NCBI RefSeq assembly: GCF_016097555.1
Contig: NC_054706.1
Coordinates: 24,852,539 to 24,916,538 of the forward strand
Direction of reading: 5' to 3'
DNA: 64,000 bases
Origin: Gigantopelta aegis
Lineage: Eukaryota > Mollusca > Gastropoda > Neomphalida > Peltospiridae
Within the stretch, counting starts at the first letter, position 1. Each line of letters starts with the position of its first letter. The notes under the pieces are model-generated. The model was not told the DNA's origin, made no database searches, and saw only the letters and a program-made list of their open reading frames with translations. The position numbers and the translations under genes were made by a program. This document shows positions 1 through 11,844 of the stretch, piece after piece.

Positions 1-250
1 ACGTTCACTACACTGATATTCGTGGACATGTTACTAAGTGGGTTACTGGGCAGTGATCCGTTACCCGTGGATGTGGTGTTTCTGCCAAGAGTCCTGGCTA
101 CACAGGAAGGTGTATTCCAGGAGTTGGAGCACGTGGTCCAGGGCAGGACGGCGCTGAAGGATGAGTAGAGGTAGTAGAGGGTCCAACAGACGAGGATGTT
201 GTAGTACGTGGTGCCGCCCAGAGCAAGTAGGAACCACGCGTAGCCCATTC
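1..250 (-). CDS. SLC6 transporter gene A, TM3/EL2 exon (cut by window edge)
   Basis: The exon encodes TM3 and the start of the large extracellular loop 2 of a Na+/Cl--dependent SLC6 symporter, a plasma-membrane carrier of amino acids or amines. It starts after an acceptor AG at 251-252. Readable landmarks are [12 protein letters not shown], the TM3 [17 protein letters not shown] and the loop cysteine pair spaced C-x8-C ([10 protein letters not shown]), followed by several N-glycosylation sequons. No stop or frame break is seen up to the window edge. The TM2 exon lies at 2678-2809 and joins in phase 1. The later exons must lie to the left. It is collinear with 44412-44661 and differs by scattered substitutions only. 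Substrate cannot be assigned. Confidence 0.9.
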
Positions 251-253
251 CTG

Positions 254-830
254 GAGGATACGGACGAAAGAAAACAATGTTTTATTTGATGACACACTCT
301 ACACATTTTAATTACTGTTACATAGCGTCGAACATGGAAAGGAACCCCACTGCTGTCACGCGTACGCCATGGAGGAAATGGACTAAAAGAAAGAATGGTT
401 TATTTAACGACACACTCATCACATTTTAATTACTAGCATATGTCGGTTGACATATGGTTAAGGACTGCACAGATAATGAGAGAGGAAACCTGCTGCTGCC
501 ACGCGTACGTCATGGAGGAAATGGACTAAAAGAAAGAATGCTTTATTTAACGACACACTCAACACATTTTCATTATGGTTATATGGCATCGGACATATGG
601 TTAAGGACCACACAAATAATGAGAGAGGAAATCCGCAGATGACGCCATACAATGGGCTACTCTTTCCTATCAGCAGCAATGGATCTTTTATATGCACCAT
701 CCCACAGGCAGAATAGCACATACCGTGGCCAATGGGTCCACGAACGGGTATCGATTCAAGACCGACCGTGCATCAGGCGAGCGCTTTACCACTGCCTATG
801 TTCCGCTCTGAGGAAAAAAGAACAAGGAAA
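254..830 (-). mobile_element. SINE-1 cluster, three nested tails and one full copy
   Basis: Three successive minus-strand copies of the 3' tail of the main SINE begin near 275, 390 and 535; only the last continues through the body and into the tRNA-like head (about 740-810). The tail motif tttatttaacgacacac recurs. The same SINE is at 44676-45055 with fewer tail copies, so the insertion predates the gene duplication and the tails were amplified in this copy. Confidence 0.8.
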
Positions 831-2060
831 AAGGTTAGTTTCGTATAACGGCACCACTAGATAACATTGGTTACTTAATCATTTAATAATTCTGAAATAT
901 AGTCTTTAGAGTAACCTAGCTAAACAAAATGTATTAGCAGCTGGATATTATTATAGTGTTTTCCCTAGCTTGTTTTAGCATGGTGTGGCACCATACTTCA
1001 ATAGTATAGCGTCATCGTGCCTTAATCGGCACCGTGCTGCTTTGGAACCAAACAAGCCTTTTTCAATAATGAATTCTAAAATTGTCTATAAAACACTAAA
1101 AATAATATATTGTTAATTAATAAACTATCCCTATTATTTATTTTGTCATTCATTTATTAAAGCAAACACATTCATTACATTTATTTTTATTTCTATTAAT
1201 TGTTTCTCGTTAATGAAAACAAAAGTGCCCTAAACATGGTGAAAATGTCCCAAAAATGTTTAGTCTACCATGTCTTTCCTAATTTGTAGGGAAAACACTA
1301 TTTTATATGCAGATTCCCACAGGCAGGACGCACACATCATGTCATTTGATATACATGGATACATATTAATGGATCCACCGATCCAAAAGCAACTAAAGTC
1401 TTTCGGAACCATTCTGTTTTCTTTATTGGAATGAAATAAAAATATACCAAGAAGAACAACAAAATACTCATATTTTTCATCGTATCTCGGTCTTTGTTTA
1501 GTTGTCTGCCTGTATGTGTGTCTCTCTCTGTCATATCAGGACAAATGTGTACACATACATAGTTGCTTCCCCTTACGTCGCTCGTAAATGAGTTTTAATG
1601 GCTGAGAAAGCCATAAATATTACGTTTTAAAGACTGTGAAAACGAAATCTTTCGTTTACAGACTACTACAACTGAGAAACTATGTGCAAAGCACTTAATA
1701 AATATATGGTATTCCAAAAACGTTTATCGTAAATATTTTCGAACCGTAATATTGCCCGACATGAAGACCACTCTGCGAAAACAATACATGATCATTATAT
1801 GGAGGTTTTAAGCATCGCCACTAAATAATGGGCTTTTAACCCATAAGGTTCACCAATCTAATATTACAACAACTATTTTGCAATATGCATTCTATTGAGT
1901 CGAACAAAGGCAATTTTGTAGACTAATGTTACAACACATTATCGTAATTTGCCATAAACAGATGATATACTCAGACGATGCATAATTTTAAAAAAAACGT
2001 TCCTAGTGTAATTAGTTCCGTTAAATTAAATGGAATTTGAAATCCCTTGAGGTTCATACA
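831..2060. other. Intron of gene A, no gene seen
   Basis: AT-rich intron between the TM3 and TM2 exons. It is alignable by eye with 45060-45984 and 47723-48130 of the other duplicate. At about 1300-1400 there is an eroded SINE-like stretch (acaggcaggacgcacac). No open frame with family features was recognised. Confidence 0.6.
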
Positions 2061-2199
2061 TATTTGAAAAGTGCTTGAATTTGGATGATTGTAATGAAAA
2101 GCACTTGCATTTGTTTAGTATGTCTCATGGTGAACAAGAAGTTACGTTTGGTTTTGGTAAAGGGAAACAACTCGTCGTATTAACTATATATTTGTCCTG

Positions 2200-2400
2200 A
2201 TATGTGTCTTTCTCTTTCATTGAAATTTGTATGTACCGCTATTGGGTCCTGAAGGATGTAAACGTAACCCATAAACAGGTCAAAAGAAACAAGCCAGTCA
2301 CGACAACACTACATTGTAACAGCCTTCACAAGAACAGGTGTTGTTTCTTCTTTGTTTTTGTTTTTTGTTGTTTGGTTTTTTTAGGGGTTTCTTTTTGTTC

Positions 2401-2442
<42 letters not shown>

Positions 2443-2640
2443 GTGTGTTGTGTGTTGTTTTGTTTTGTTGTTGTTTTTGGGTTGTTGTTTTTTGTTGTTG
2501 GTTTTTTTTGTGGGGTTTTTTTGCGTAATTGTTTTTTTTTGGGGGGTCGTGTTTGTTTTTGTACGTTTTTTTTTGGGGGGGGGTTGGGGGGGTTGGGTTT
2601 TTTTGGGGGGTGTTCTTTTTTAAATAAAGTTTGCATATAT
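2200..2640. repeat. GT/T/G-rich low-complexity block with shared ~75-bp leader
   Basis: A leader containing cacgacaacactacattg and cacaagaacaggtgttg precedes a (GT)n tract at 2403-2440 and a long T/G-rich run with G homopolymers to about 2615. The same leader plus GT tract is present at 48340-48480 and at 26770-26900. Reading frames here are low-complexity artefacts. Confidence 0.75.
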
Positions 2641-2677
2641 AGTTCCTACTATATCAAATGTCTTGTATTTCAATCAC

Positions 2678-2809
2678 CTTTAAACAAAGGACACAGATTC
2701 CACACTTTGGCGGGACCAAGATTGGTGAATTGTGGGTAGGATACTTCCAAGAAAACCAGAGGTGTTGCGAGAAATACCATCCAAATCAAGTAAGGAAGCA
2801 GGAATGCAC
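2678..2809 (-). CDS. SLC6 transporter gene A, TM1b-TM2 exon
   Basis: A 132-nt exon bounded by acceptor AG (2810-2811) and donor GTGATT. It encodes the end of TM1 and all of TM2: GAFLLPYLIW, MVFLATPLVFLEVSYPQF, then NLGPAKVWNLCPLFKG. The Tyr after LP and the Glu of FLE are the conserved TM2 positions. The usual GGIP is ATP-like here and the usual ELALGQ is EVSYPQ, which is unusual for the family. Both ends are phase 1 and join the flanking exons in frame, giving YKSGGGAFLLPY upstream and CPLFKGMGYAW downstream. Confidence 0.93.
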
Positions 2810-2883
2810 CTTTAAAATATAACATAATATACAACCAAAACAATATGGAAAGAAAGAAGACTTAAAACAATGCTTGACGTGCC

Positions 2884-3210
2884 TAAAACAAAAGAAGTTT
2901 GTTTTGTTTAACTACACCACTAGAGAACATTGATTTATTAATCATCGGCTATTGAATGTCAAACATTTGGTCGTTTTGGCATATAGCCTTAGAGAGGAAA
3001 CCCGCTACATTTATTTCATTAGTAGCAAGGGATCTTGTATATGCACCATCCCACAGACAGAATAGCACATACCACGGTCTTTGATATACCAGTTGTGGTG
3101 CACTGGTTGAAACGAGATATAGCCCAATGGGCCCGCCGACGGGGATCGATCCCAGACCGACAGCGCGTCAAGCGAGCGCTTTATCACAGGGCTATGTCCC
3201 GCCCATTGAC
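2884..3210 (-). mobile_element. SINE-1 (type b), near full length
   Basis: The minus-strand copy runs from the 3' tail (gtttgtttaactacacc) to the tRNA-like head ending near 3208, where the B-box-like ggatcgatccc and A-box region (inverse of agccctgtgataaagcg) are seen. It is shared with 48840-49165, so it was already present before the gene duplication. Confidence 0.85.
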
Positions 3211-3289
3211 GTGCCTAAAGACAGCACGGGAAAATAAATTCTATACCAATCTTCACGACGCCACAAAGGGTTAAATTAAATGTCTCAGC

Positions 3290-3340
3290 TTATATAAATT
3301 TATTTATTTATTTATGCAATCATTCGTTCGTTCATTTATT
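3290..3340. repeat. (TTTA)n microsatellite next to SINE head
   Basis: Short runs of ttta/ttcg tetranucleotides. The equivalent place at 49210-49255 carries a purer (TTTA)n run. Confidence 0.7.
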
Positions 3341-3479
3341 TATTTACTTAGTTATCCTAGTTTCAAAACAATATAAAAAAGACTGTATATCCAAATACGA
3401 GCATCTGGCATCACACAAAAATAATTCGCAATCTTCATTATAACGGCTAATTTAATACCGCTCTGAAGGTTTTATGCAA

Positions 3480-4600
3480 ACAATGTAGAAAAGTTATGGT
3501 AAAACTAGAAATTATTTCTTAATTGCAGAAACATTACTATCACTGTTTGATACGTATGTGGCAGTATTTTAAATTATGTCTGTGACGTTTGTTTATTGGG
3601 GTTTTAACAAAGCAAATAGCCACGAGATCCTACATTTGCAATTCCGTAAACATATTTTAGGCGTGAAAATTAGCACTTCTATTATGATGGTATATTTTGA
3701 ATTAGGCAGATCATCTTTTTTGCACTGTTATTGGATACATTTGTTGAATACAGATAACTGTATTTTTAAAAGGTCATGCCACCCTGTATGTCGAGTGCAT
3801 AAGAAAACCACTTGCTATTAACTGGGTTAGTCAAATACTAGACCTCCTTACTAATGGTATTGGTCAAATATGGTATAATTAAAATGTAAAAGAAAAAATG
3901 CAGTACATTTATATCACTATTCAAAGAGATTGATAGATCAATTTATGTTTGCTGTATTCAACAATTTTCCAAAGTGTCTGTTATACAAATTCATTTTAAT
4001 AATTGTTGCATACAACCTTACCTTCATAAACCTATTGGCCTGAAATATAAACATATTTGAGTAAATATAGACTATTTTCCCATATTCTTTGTTTAGACTT
4101 GGGCAGTTACAACAATATTGTCAGGAATAATAGAATTCATTTCATTTCAACTTATTGTCATGCTTATATCCAATTATGGTTCAAGCGCGCTCTCCTGGGC
4201 ACACACTTCAGCTATCTGGGCTGTCTGCCCAGGACAGTGGGATAATAGAATATGTAGTCTGTGCAATATGAATGTAGTAGAAGACGAATATCACTTTGTT
4301 CTAGTGTGTCCTGTGTACAGTAACATAAGATATAATAAATATATTAAACCTAATTATTGTAACAAACCATCAACATTTAAATGTAATGAACATGACACAA
4401 TAGGATTTTTCACGATATTTCGTATGCCAGTCGTGGAGCAGTGGTCAGAACAGGAAAGCCACAAATAGGCTTGTCCATCGAGCACTAATACTACAAAAGC
4501 ATTCGCCCTATCACTGAGCCATATACCTCGCTCCAAAAATACAGAAGCAGCAGCAACAACAACAGCATCATTAATGAACAATAAGAGTAAGCAAAAAAAA
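3480..4600 (+). mobile_element. LINE 3' fragment (RT C-terminal region), decayed
   Basis: Plus-strand pieces read as the C-terminal part of a non-LTR retrotransposon protein: ANSHEILHLQFRKHILGVK, then WIHLLNTDNC, and a zinc-knuckle-like CSLCNMNVVEDEYHFVLVC. The Cys/His spacing (C-x2-C-x8-H-x4-C) matches the tail of the longer LINE at 17521-18843. The frame is interrupted by several stops and shifts. It lies antisense in the gene A intron between the TM1 and TM2 exons and has an allelic partner at 49440-50530, so it predates the duplication. Confidence 0.75.
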
Positions 4601-4815
4601 TGTTTGTGCCATTAAAGACTGGTTCCCATAAAATGTATCAGGTGGTATGTCGCCGCAGAACACAGTTGCAGACGGTCTACGACGGATCGTTAAAGTTGAA
4701 ATGCATAGGGACATGATATACGTGTGTCTGCGACGATTTATGGCCAGTTACAGATTTTATGGTAAGCAGGTAACTATTACACAGTATTTAAATTGTGTTT
4801 TCCCGCGTTACTCAC

Positions 4816-4935
4816 CGCCACCACTCTTGTAACATATGTAGGGGAATCTCCAAACATTGCCATATCCAACCATCAGCCCGAGAAGCGAGAAGAAATACTC
4901 TGTCCATCGGTTCCAGATCATTGTCGGTGATTCTG
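4816..4935 (-). CDS. SLC6 transporter gene A, TM1 exon
   Basis: A 120-nt exon with acceptor ttacag and donor GTGAGT. It encodes ESPTMIWNRWTEYFFSLLG followed by LMVGYGNVWRFPYICYKSGG. The GNVWRFP signature carries the Na+-binding Asn and the gating Arg of the family. The position that is Asp in monoamine transporters (four residues before the N of GN, V-D-L-G-N) is Gly here, as in amino-acid, GABA and glycine carriers. It joins TM2 in phase 1. The N-terminal exon upstream was not found; an in-frame Met within ESPTM could also be the start. Confidence 0.94.
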
Positions 4936-5079
4936 CTGTAATCTTTTAAACAAAATTGTCACTTAGTATCAAGTCCAGTGTTCCGCCCATCAATATATCA
5001 TATTTGATAAACTGAGCAATGCAATTGTTGTCCTTCATATCGCATTCAGCGCTATTCATTATATCCGTTACATTCAGTC

Positions 5080-5345
5080 ATCCATCCATCCATCCATCCA
5101 TCCATCCATCCATACGTCCATGCATTTATCTACCCATTCATCATCTATTATCCTTTCACCTCTCCGTCAATTCACCCATTCTTTAATACATCCATCCGTC
5201 TAATATATCCATCCATCAATCCATTTACCAGCTCATGCGTCCATTCGTGTATGTGTGTATGCATCCATCCGTCCGTCCGTCTGTTCGTCCCTCATTCCGT
5301 CCGTCCTTCCTTCCCTCCCTCTATCCCTGCATCCAACCCGTCATG
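5080..5345. repeat. (CCAT)n/(CCGT)n microsatellite field
   Basis: Runs of catccatccat at 5089-5115 and gtccgtccgt/ttccttcc at 5267-5330. It is shared with 52325-52600 in the duplicate. Serine/proline-rich open frames across it are artefacts. Confidence 0.85.
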
Positions 5346-5614
5346 CCATTATCCCTTTCTACCGAAGGGTGGCACCTTACACTTATTTACTTTCAAGAAA
5401 ACTTTTGTTTTCTTACAAGATAGCAACTTGAATTTCATTAAATCCTCCCTTGCTTCTTCCTACAGTGTACATTAATGGGGTCAAAATCCCTCTGTTATAT
5501 CCCTCAGCAATATTTTAAAATGTATTCTTTTAAGACAGCATATCTCGACCACCTTAGAAACGCTTGCGCAGTCTAGACCCCTTCCTCACGAATATATTCC
5601 TGCACACGCACCTG

Positions 5615-6098
5615 TTAAAGGGACATTCCTGAGTTTGCTGCATCGTAAGATGTTTCCGATTAATAAAATATTTCTATGATTAAACTTGCATATTAAATAT
5701 ATTTTCTTGTTTAGAATAAATTAATAAAATGAAACGTAACTATGAACATATAAAATTCGTTTGGTGACCATAAGTGGTATGAAAGTAGTTCCGTTCTAAA
5801 AAGCTATATTGCTTCTTGTTTAGAATATCATTGTCTATATATATGCAATGTGTTTCTGGTTATCTTAATATTTTTAAGAAGCCTAAATTGGATTTTGTAC
5901 GTGCGAAACAACATATTTTAGGAAATAAAATGAAATTTAACCTAATACAAATATTAGTACGATCAGAAACACGTTTAATATACAGCCACTAATATTTTAT
6001 GCAGAACAATATATTTAATATGTAATTACAATCGTTTAAAAGTCACTATTAGTCGATAACATCTTAAAAATTGAGCAAACTTAGGAATGTCTCTTTAA
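5615..6098. mobile_element. TTAA-flanked MITE, family 1
   Basis: Terminal inverted repeats ttaaagggacattcctgag at the left and the inverse form (aggaatgtctctttaa) at the right, with TTAA at both ends. This layout fits a piggyBac-type non-autonomous element. It contains an extra ~110-bp segment (aaacgtaactatgaaca...) that recurs at 41320-41400. The duplicate copy is 52912-53290. Confidence 0.7.
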
Positions 6099-6581
6099 TA
6101 CCATATTTCAGTCGGTCTGTATGTTTTCCTGTCCGCGTCAAGAGAAACATTTGCGTTGACAATACGTTGGTCAGGTGGTCACGTGTTCTCTAATAACCTA
6201 TTTCGGCCAACACGCTTCAGAGTAAAAGTCATTTGACCTTGCTGGTGACCTTGTGGAAACGAATGTTTGACCAGTCGTCCAGTTGTGACAGTCGTCCGGT
6301 GTTTAAACAGTAATATTATTTATTAGTATAAAGCAATAAAATTACTGTTTCAAGACAAGCCATGCTTAGGTTCAATAAACACAATATTATTTAGCGTAGT
6401 TAAAATAAATACAAATATTATCGGAGTTTTAAAGAATAAATTGACATTAAAGCTACTTTTACACAAACCAACATATTAATTAAAATAATGTATAAGAAGG
6501 AAACACATTTTATTTACAGTTTAAAGGCGTCGGACATATGGTTAAGGACCATACATATATTGAAGGAGGAAACCCGCTGGA

Positions 6582-6750
6582 GGTTTTTAGGAAATAAAAT
6601 GAAATTTAAACTATTACAAATATTAGAACGATCAGAAACACGTTTAATATACAGCCACTACTATTTTATGCAGAAAAATATATCGTTAAAAAGTCTCTGT
6701 TAGTCGATAATATCTTACAAATTGCAGCAAACTCAGGAATGTCCCTTTAA
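6582..6750. mobile_element. Truncated MITE of family 1
   Basis: Only the right half is present: it begins near aggaaataaaatgaaattt and ends with the inverted terminal repeat and TTAA (gtccctttaa). It abuts a short SINE-1 tail fragment at 6490-6580. Confidence 0.65.
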
Positions 6751-6799
6751 GTATGGACACGAAATAGCATTGATGCAAATGAACACCGTGACGCCGGAG

Positions 6800-7130
6800 C
6801 TGCGAGTGCATTAACGTTTTGTTTTGGTGCGACGGAACCTAAACTAACAGAGAAATTGTAACTATCAAAAATTACAAAACGTACCAAATGCAGAATGAAG
6901 TTCCTGACTAACAGTGAACCATACAGGTCCTTGGGTCCAATGCACCACTCCTTTATTACTTGTCACATTTGCGAGTGACAAAACGTTTTGTTTTGGTACG
7001 ACTTCACCTAAACTAACAGAGAAATCATAAATATGAAAAATTAAAAAACATACCAATTGTTGAATGAAGTTTCTGACTTACAATGAAACACACAAGTCCT
7101 CGGGTCCAGTCCAACACTCTTATGTTGCCT
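6800..7130. repeat. Two tandem units of ~165 bp
   Basis: Two diverged copies of a unit that starts near cgttttgttttggtgcgac and ends near gtcctcgggtccag. The same two-unit structure is present at 53353-53660 in the duplicate, so the doubling predates the gene duplication. No coding content is apparent. Confidence 0.7.
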
Positions 7131-7639
7131 CTATATCACATGTCCTGGTATATTAAAAATCTAAGATACCAAAACGTGACCTGGAATCATTTTGTTCACG
7201 TTTTTTTTAATAACCGGCAAGACACAACGTGTGTCCGTCCATATTCGACCGTATATTACCTCCGTGACAATTCTGGGTGCCTGCTATACACAACACAAAA
7301 GGTAAGGCTACGCGACACTGCTTGTTGTCAGCAGTCGTGACCTTGTTGAAACAACCCTTTGACTTTGCTTTGTGTAGAGATACGAAGTTTGATTATTGTA
7401 AACGGTTTTGCCGTTCAGATTTGTACCAGAGGATGTCACACGAACACGGACGGGATGTAGGTCAGTAGGTAGAGCGCTCGCCTGAAATGCTTGGGTCGCA
7501 GGATCGAACCCGCTCAAAGCAAATGAAAAGAGTTTAAATGGTTGAAATTTGTGACGTGTGTGGACAAACCATAATTGTATAAATCGTCTCATAATTTCTG
7601 GAAAATTATTTGATGTTTTCTTCAAAAGTTAAAAACGTT

Positions 7640-7895
7640 TATTTTCTTTAACGACACCACTAGAGCACATTGATTTATTAACTATCGACTATTGGATGTC
7701 AAACCTTTTGGTAATTTTAACGTATAGTCTCAGATAGGAAACCCGCGCCATTTTTCCAATAGTAGCTAGGGTCTTTTATATCCATCATCCTACAGACAGG
7801 ATAGCACATATCACGGCCTCTGATATACCAGTCGCGGTGCATTGTCTGGAAAGAGCAATAGCCCAATGAGCCACCGACTTGGATCGATCCAAAAT
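7640..7895 (-). mobile_element. SINE-1 (type b), head truncated
   Basis: It has the 3' tail (taacgacaccactagagc) through the body to ggatcgatcc near 7888, where the tRNA head is lost. It is absent from the equivalent place in the duplicate, so it is younger than the duplication or was deleted there. Confidence 0.8.
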
Positions 7896-7996
7896 CTTTT
7901 CCTTTAATGCCGTTAAACATATACCTTGTGCAATACATGCAATACTCTTTTTTTCCGACTGTATTTATTATTCACAGCTGCGTCAGTACAATTTTG

Positions 7997-8282
7997 TTGA
8001 AGAAAGGAAATGTTTTATTTAACGACGAGCTCAACACATTTTATCTACGGTTATATGGCGTCGGACATATGGTTAAGGACCACACAGATATTGAGAGAGT
8101 AAACCCTCTGTCGCCAATTCATGGGCTACTCTTTTCGATTAGCAGCAAGGGATCTTTTATATGCACCATAACACAAACAGGATATATACCACGGCCTTTG
8201 TTGCACCAGTTGTGAGGCACTGGCTGGAACGAGAAATAGCCCAATGGATCCACCGACGGTGATCGATCCTAGACTGACACTA
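7997..8282 (-). mobile_element. SINE-1 (type a), head truncated
   Basis: Minus-strand copy with tail ggaaatgttttatttaacg and the body block containing gggctactcttttcgatt. It ends near the B-box-like gatcgatcc. Confidence 0.85.
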
Positions 8283-8356
8283 TTTTGTTGAAGGCTGATA
8301 TTAACAAAACAAAGCACATGGCACGAGTTGAAGTTTATTAGTTGAAACCCTAAAGT

Positions 8357-8470
8357 CCTGGACCTCGTTTTATGAGGCGATCTTAGAGCTAAGATCACAT
8401 TAGGTGCGTAGCGTCCTTATGTGCTAAGGTGATCTTAGCTCCAAGATCGCTTCAAAAACGGGGCTCTGGA
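8357..8470. mobile_element. Short palindromic element (gatcttag hairpin)
   Basis: Arms containing gcgatcttagagctaag and the inverse ctccaagatcgcttc face each other across a short loop. A second member sits at 9068-9160, so this is a small dispersed foldback/MITE family. Confidence 0.7.
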
Positions 8471-8529
8471 CATAGTTACTGGCGAGTCCAAATCTAGAGG
8501 TAATCCCTAACCTTAAATGCCCTTCACTG

Positions 8530-8770
8530 AACTCTCGATCCCCGTCGGTGGGCCCATTGGGCTATTTCTCGTTTCAGCTAGTGCAACACGACTGGTATAT
8601 CAAAGGCCGTGGTATGTGCTATCCTGTCTGTGGGATGGTACATATCGAAGATGGAGCGTGTTTCCTCTCTAAGACTACAAGTCAAAATTACCAAAATGTT
8701 TGACTTTCAATAGCTGATGTTTGATACATCGATGTGCTCAAGTGGTGTCATTAAACAAAACACACTTTAA
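8530..8770 (+). mobile_element. SINE-1 (type b), plus strand, head truncated
   Basis: It starts inside the B-box region (cgatccccgtcggtgggc) and runs through the body to the tail (gtcattaaacaaaacacac). Confidence 0.8.
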
Positions 8771-8779
8771 CTTTTTTAA

Positions 8780-9427
8780 GTACAGAACTTGCTGTTAAAG
8801 GGGAGCTGTCACTCTTGCACCCTATCACTCCCCTGAGACTAGTTTCAGGAGATGAATTTTAACTCCTCTTAGCATGCGAATTTATATGGTGTCATGATGG
8901 TAATATTTTAAATGGCTCCCCATACTCTACATAATGGAGCAATTAACCACTTCCCTCGTTTCTTTACGTCGAGGTCTGTAGTACAAACATGGAACATTAT
9001 AGGCCCGAATTACACATAACCGGTTTATGTCTTATACGCGTGTAACTACATACATTTACAATGCTTAAACACCTTAGCACTAAGATCACCTTAGTGCATA
9101 AGGTAGCGGTGCACTTAGGGTGATCTTAGGGCTAAGATCGCTTTGTGGAACGGGGCCCTGTTTATGACTTACACGCGTGTAACTACATACATTTGCAATG
9201 CTTAAACACCTGCGTTTAAGAAAAACAGACTTCGTAAATTCGGCTCATAATCTTTGACTGAAACGTGTGCTAGACTGTGCACCACTTCTAATAAGATTGA
9301 TTCTTTGGGATTTTGAAACGAGCTTTAGTGCACGTCAACAGGTGACTACATAATACAATCCATTGTTCTACATCAGGTGATTCAGTATTTAGTCCGTTTG
9401 TGAGAAAAGGAAACCGATGAACTGGCA
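8780..9427. other. Right part of duplicated segment; no gene seen
   Basis: Unique-looking sequence that matches 55190-56277. It contains one copy of the ~140-bp stretch that is tandemly amplified to five copies in the other duplicate, and the palindromic element at 9068-9160 absent there. No coding potential was recognised. Confidence 0.65.
9068..9160. mobile_element. Short palindromic element, second copy
   Basis: Arms cttagcactaagatcacc and the inverse ggtgatcttagggctaag around a short loop. The flanking ~47 bp (gtgtaactacatacattt...) is doubled on its two sides, whereas the duplicate at 56020 has it once, which marks the insertion. Confidence 0.7.
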
Positions 9428-9525
9428 TGTATACTCTGTCGAAAAAGAAACGCATAGGCGAAATATTCATGGAATTATCTCTTTAACAGAAAGTGGCATA
9501 ATTTCGTTATTTATGATAACCAGTC

Positions 9526-10671
9526 AATTCGTACCATAGTCATTTCGTACCATAGTCATTTCGTACCCAGTTTTACCATTTTGTACCCAAGTCATTTCGT
9601 ACCCTGGTCATTTCGTACCATAGTTATTTGGTCATTTCGTACCCAAGTCATTTCGTACCATGGTTATTTCGTACCATGTCTGTTTGGTCATTTCGTACCT
9701 TGGTCATTCATTTCGTACCTCAATCATTTATTGTGCAGCTTAGTTGAATGATAGATAGTAAAAGGTCGAATTACTACCCCTGCAGAACAGTCTTGTGTCA
9801 GAGGGAAAACACAAGAAACTACAGAGGAAGGGTGCCAGAGTCACACAAAAAGGTGCTCTTCGAAATGTAGGCACTTTATAGTGACGGGAAAATCAGCGTC
9901 GACCGCCTGTTGAAAATCTGTTCCAGATAGGTGCGTGTCGCTGATGACTGAAACCGCAACGCTGGTGATTTCAAAAGTGTCTTAATTGTAGCTTGAGTAT
10001 AGTGCTGTGTTTTGTTATGAAATTATGAAATAAAGTTATAATTATTTCAAGATCGTATGTATTTTGTTATAGTTAATCATAGACTAGACCACACAATGAT
10101 ATTCTACATCGATACTGATGTGACTGTTGATTATAACGAGTGTTTATCCAACAGCAATAAGGCAGGTATAGGCAAAGAATCTGTCGACAGTGGTTTAAGG
10201 ACGTAGGCCTATATAAGATGCGGCGTCTCGTATCATATGAAATGATCACCAGTGCCATGGGTTACTTGTCAGTTCGTGTGGCAATATACATATGTTCAGA
10301 AAAGTGAATTCAATAGGGTTAATGGCCACTGAAACACATTTCATCGTTAATTTACTTCTCTTATTCATTTAAACCTTTGCTCACTTTACAAGGTATGTTT
10401 ACATGTCAACGTTTATTCGTCAAGAATAAATATAGCAAGTGGCATACCATGACAAAAATAAGATACCGAGTACGAAATGACTATGGTACGAAATGACCAA
10501 ACATTATGGTACGAGATGGTAAAAAGTAGGTACGAAATGGCTATGGTACGAAATGACTGTGGTACGAAATGACTAAAGCACTATGGTACGAAACGACTAT
10601 GGTACAAAATGACCATAAACTATGGTACGAAATGGATGGTACGAAATGCCTTGGTACGAAATGACTAGTAA
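9526..10671. mobile_element. Foldback-type element with tandem-repeat arms
   Basis: The left arm (9526-9735) is a string of units like ttcgtaccatagtcatt. The right arm (10462-10671) is the same string inverted (acgaaatgactatggtac). The ~725-bp spacer has no recognisable protein. Long inverted repeats made of short tandem units are the hallmark of foldback elements. It interrupts the Tc1-like element between its left end and its transposase. Confidence 0.75.
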
Positions 10672-10689
10672 CCGTCGTATCACAGTCAA

Positions 10690-11813
10690 ATTTGACATGA
10701 GTATGTGACAATGTTCTTACTATGGACTGACAGTGACGGCAGTGGAGGCGTTTTCGTCACCAAACATCGTCGCACGAGGGCGCTGAAATCGGTACCTTGT
10801 GTGGCCGCCAGCAGCAGCAATCACTGCTCGACATCTCCTTGGCATAGACTGAATGAGTCTCTGAATCCGGGCACGTGGAATCCTAGCCCATTCTTCCTGC
10901 ATTGCATGTGACAGTTGCGGAAGCGTTTCAAGCTCCAGTTCACGCTGGCGTTCACGTCTGTTCAGTTTGTCCCACAGATGTCCACTGGGGTTGGAATCTG
11001 GCGATCTTGATGGCCATGGCAGCACATTAATGTTCTCATTCTGTAGGAAATCCATTGTTACAGGTGCCGTATGCGGCCTGGCATTGTCCTGCTGAAAGAG
11101 TTCTCTCTGTCGATCAAAAATAGGAAGCATTGTACAGAGAAGAATTTCACCCCGTAGCGTACAGCTGTCAGGTTGCCCTGTACGAACACAAGTTCACTTC
11201 TGCCGGTGTATGAGATGGCTCCCCACATCGTGACACTCCCTCCACCAAATCTGTCAACTTGGATGACGCAGTTGTTGACAAAATGTTCATTGCGGCGTCT
11301 GTACACACGTTGTCGTCCATCACGTCGCTGTAGAAGGAAACGTGACTCGTCGCTGAACTATGTTCGCCGCCAGTTTCCCAAGTTCCACCCCTGTACGTTC
11401 GTGCACCAGCGAACACGTAAATGTCGATGTTGACGTCGCAGGATGGGGCCAACATACAGTCAGTCTCCTAGCTCGTAAACCAGCTTCTCGAACTCGGTTC
11501 CGAATGGTTTGTGCAGACACCCTTCTCAAACCAGGTATGCGTCCAGCAGTATTCATTGCTGTGGCAGTTCGATGACGGCAATGCAGAACCCGGATGTAGC
11601 GATGTTGTCCTGCAGTTGTTATGCGAGGTCTTCCACTTCTGGGCCGGTCTTCAGCTGATTGAAACTGCTGGTACCTGTCCCAGAGACGTGAAATGGTGCT
11701 CTGATGGACGTTCATGTGGCGTGCGACTTCTGACTGCGATTCACCCAACTGGAGGCGGCCTATTGCAATGTTTCGATTCGGCAGGCTTAGTCTTGGCATC
11801 TTGGTTATTGTAA
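10690..11813 (-). pseudogene. Tc1-like transposase, frameshifted
   Basis: Minus-strand remnants in order: N-terminal helix-turn-helix region (MPRLSLPNRNIAIGRLQLG, then VHQSTISRLWDRYQQF), GRPR linker, a middle part around 11168-11306 with FGGGSVTMWGAIS, and the C-terminal catalytic part with FQQDNARPHTAP and a final HLWDKL where the family has an acidic residue four positions earlier (Gly here in PSGHLWD). The frame changes at least twice between 11060 and 11455, so it cannot encode a whole enzyme. Confidence 0.85.
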
Positions 11814-11844
11814 GGAGAAATATTTCAGACATACTGCGCATCAT

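Noticed and set aside
4118-4468. Host zinc-finger gene
   Set aside because: The Cys/His motif and its neighbours match the C-terminal end of LINE proteins, as in the longer LINE at 17521.
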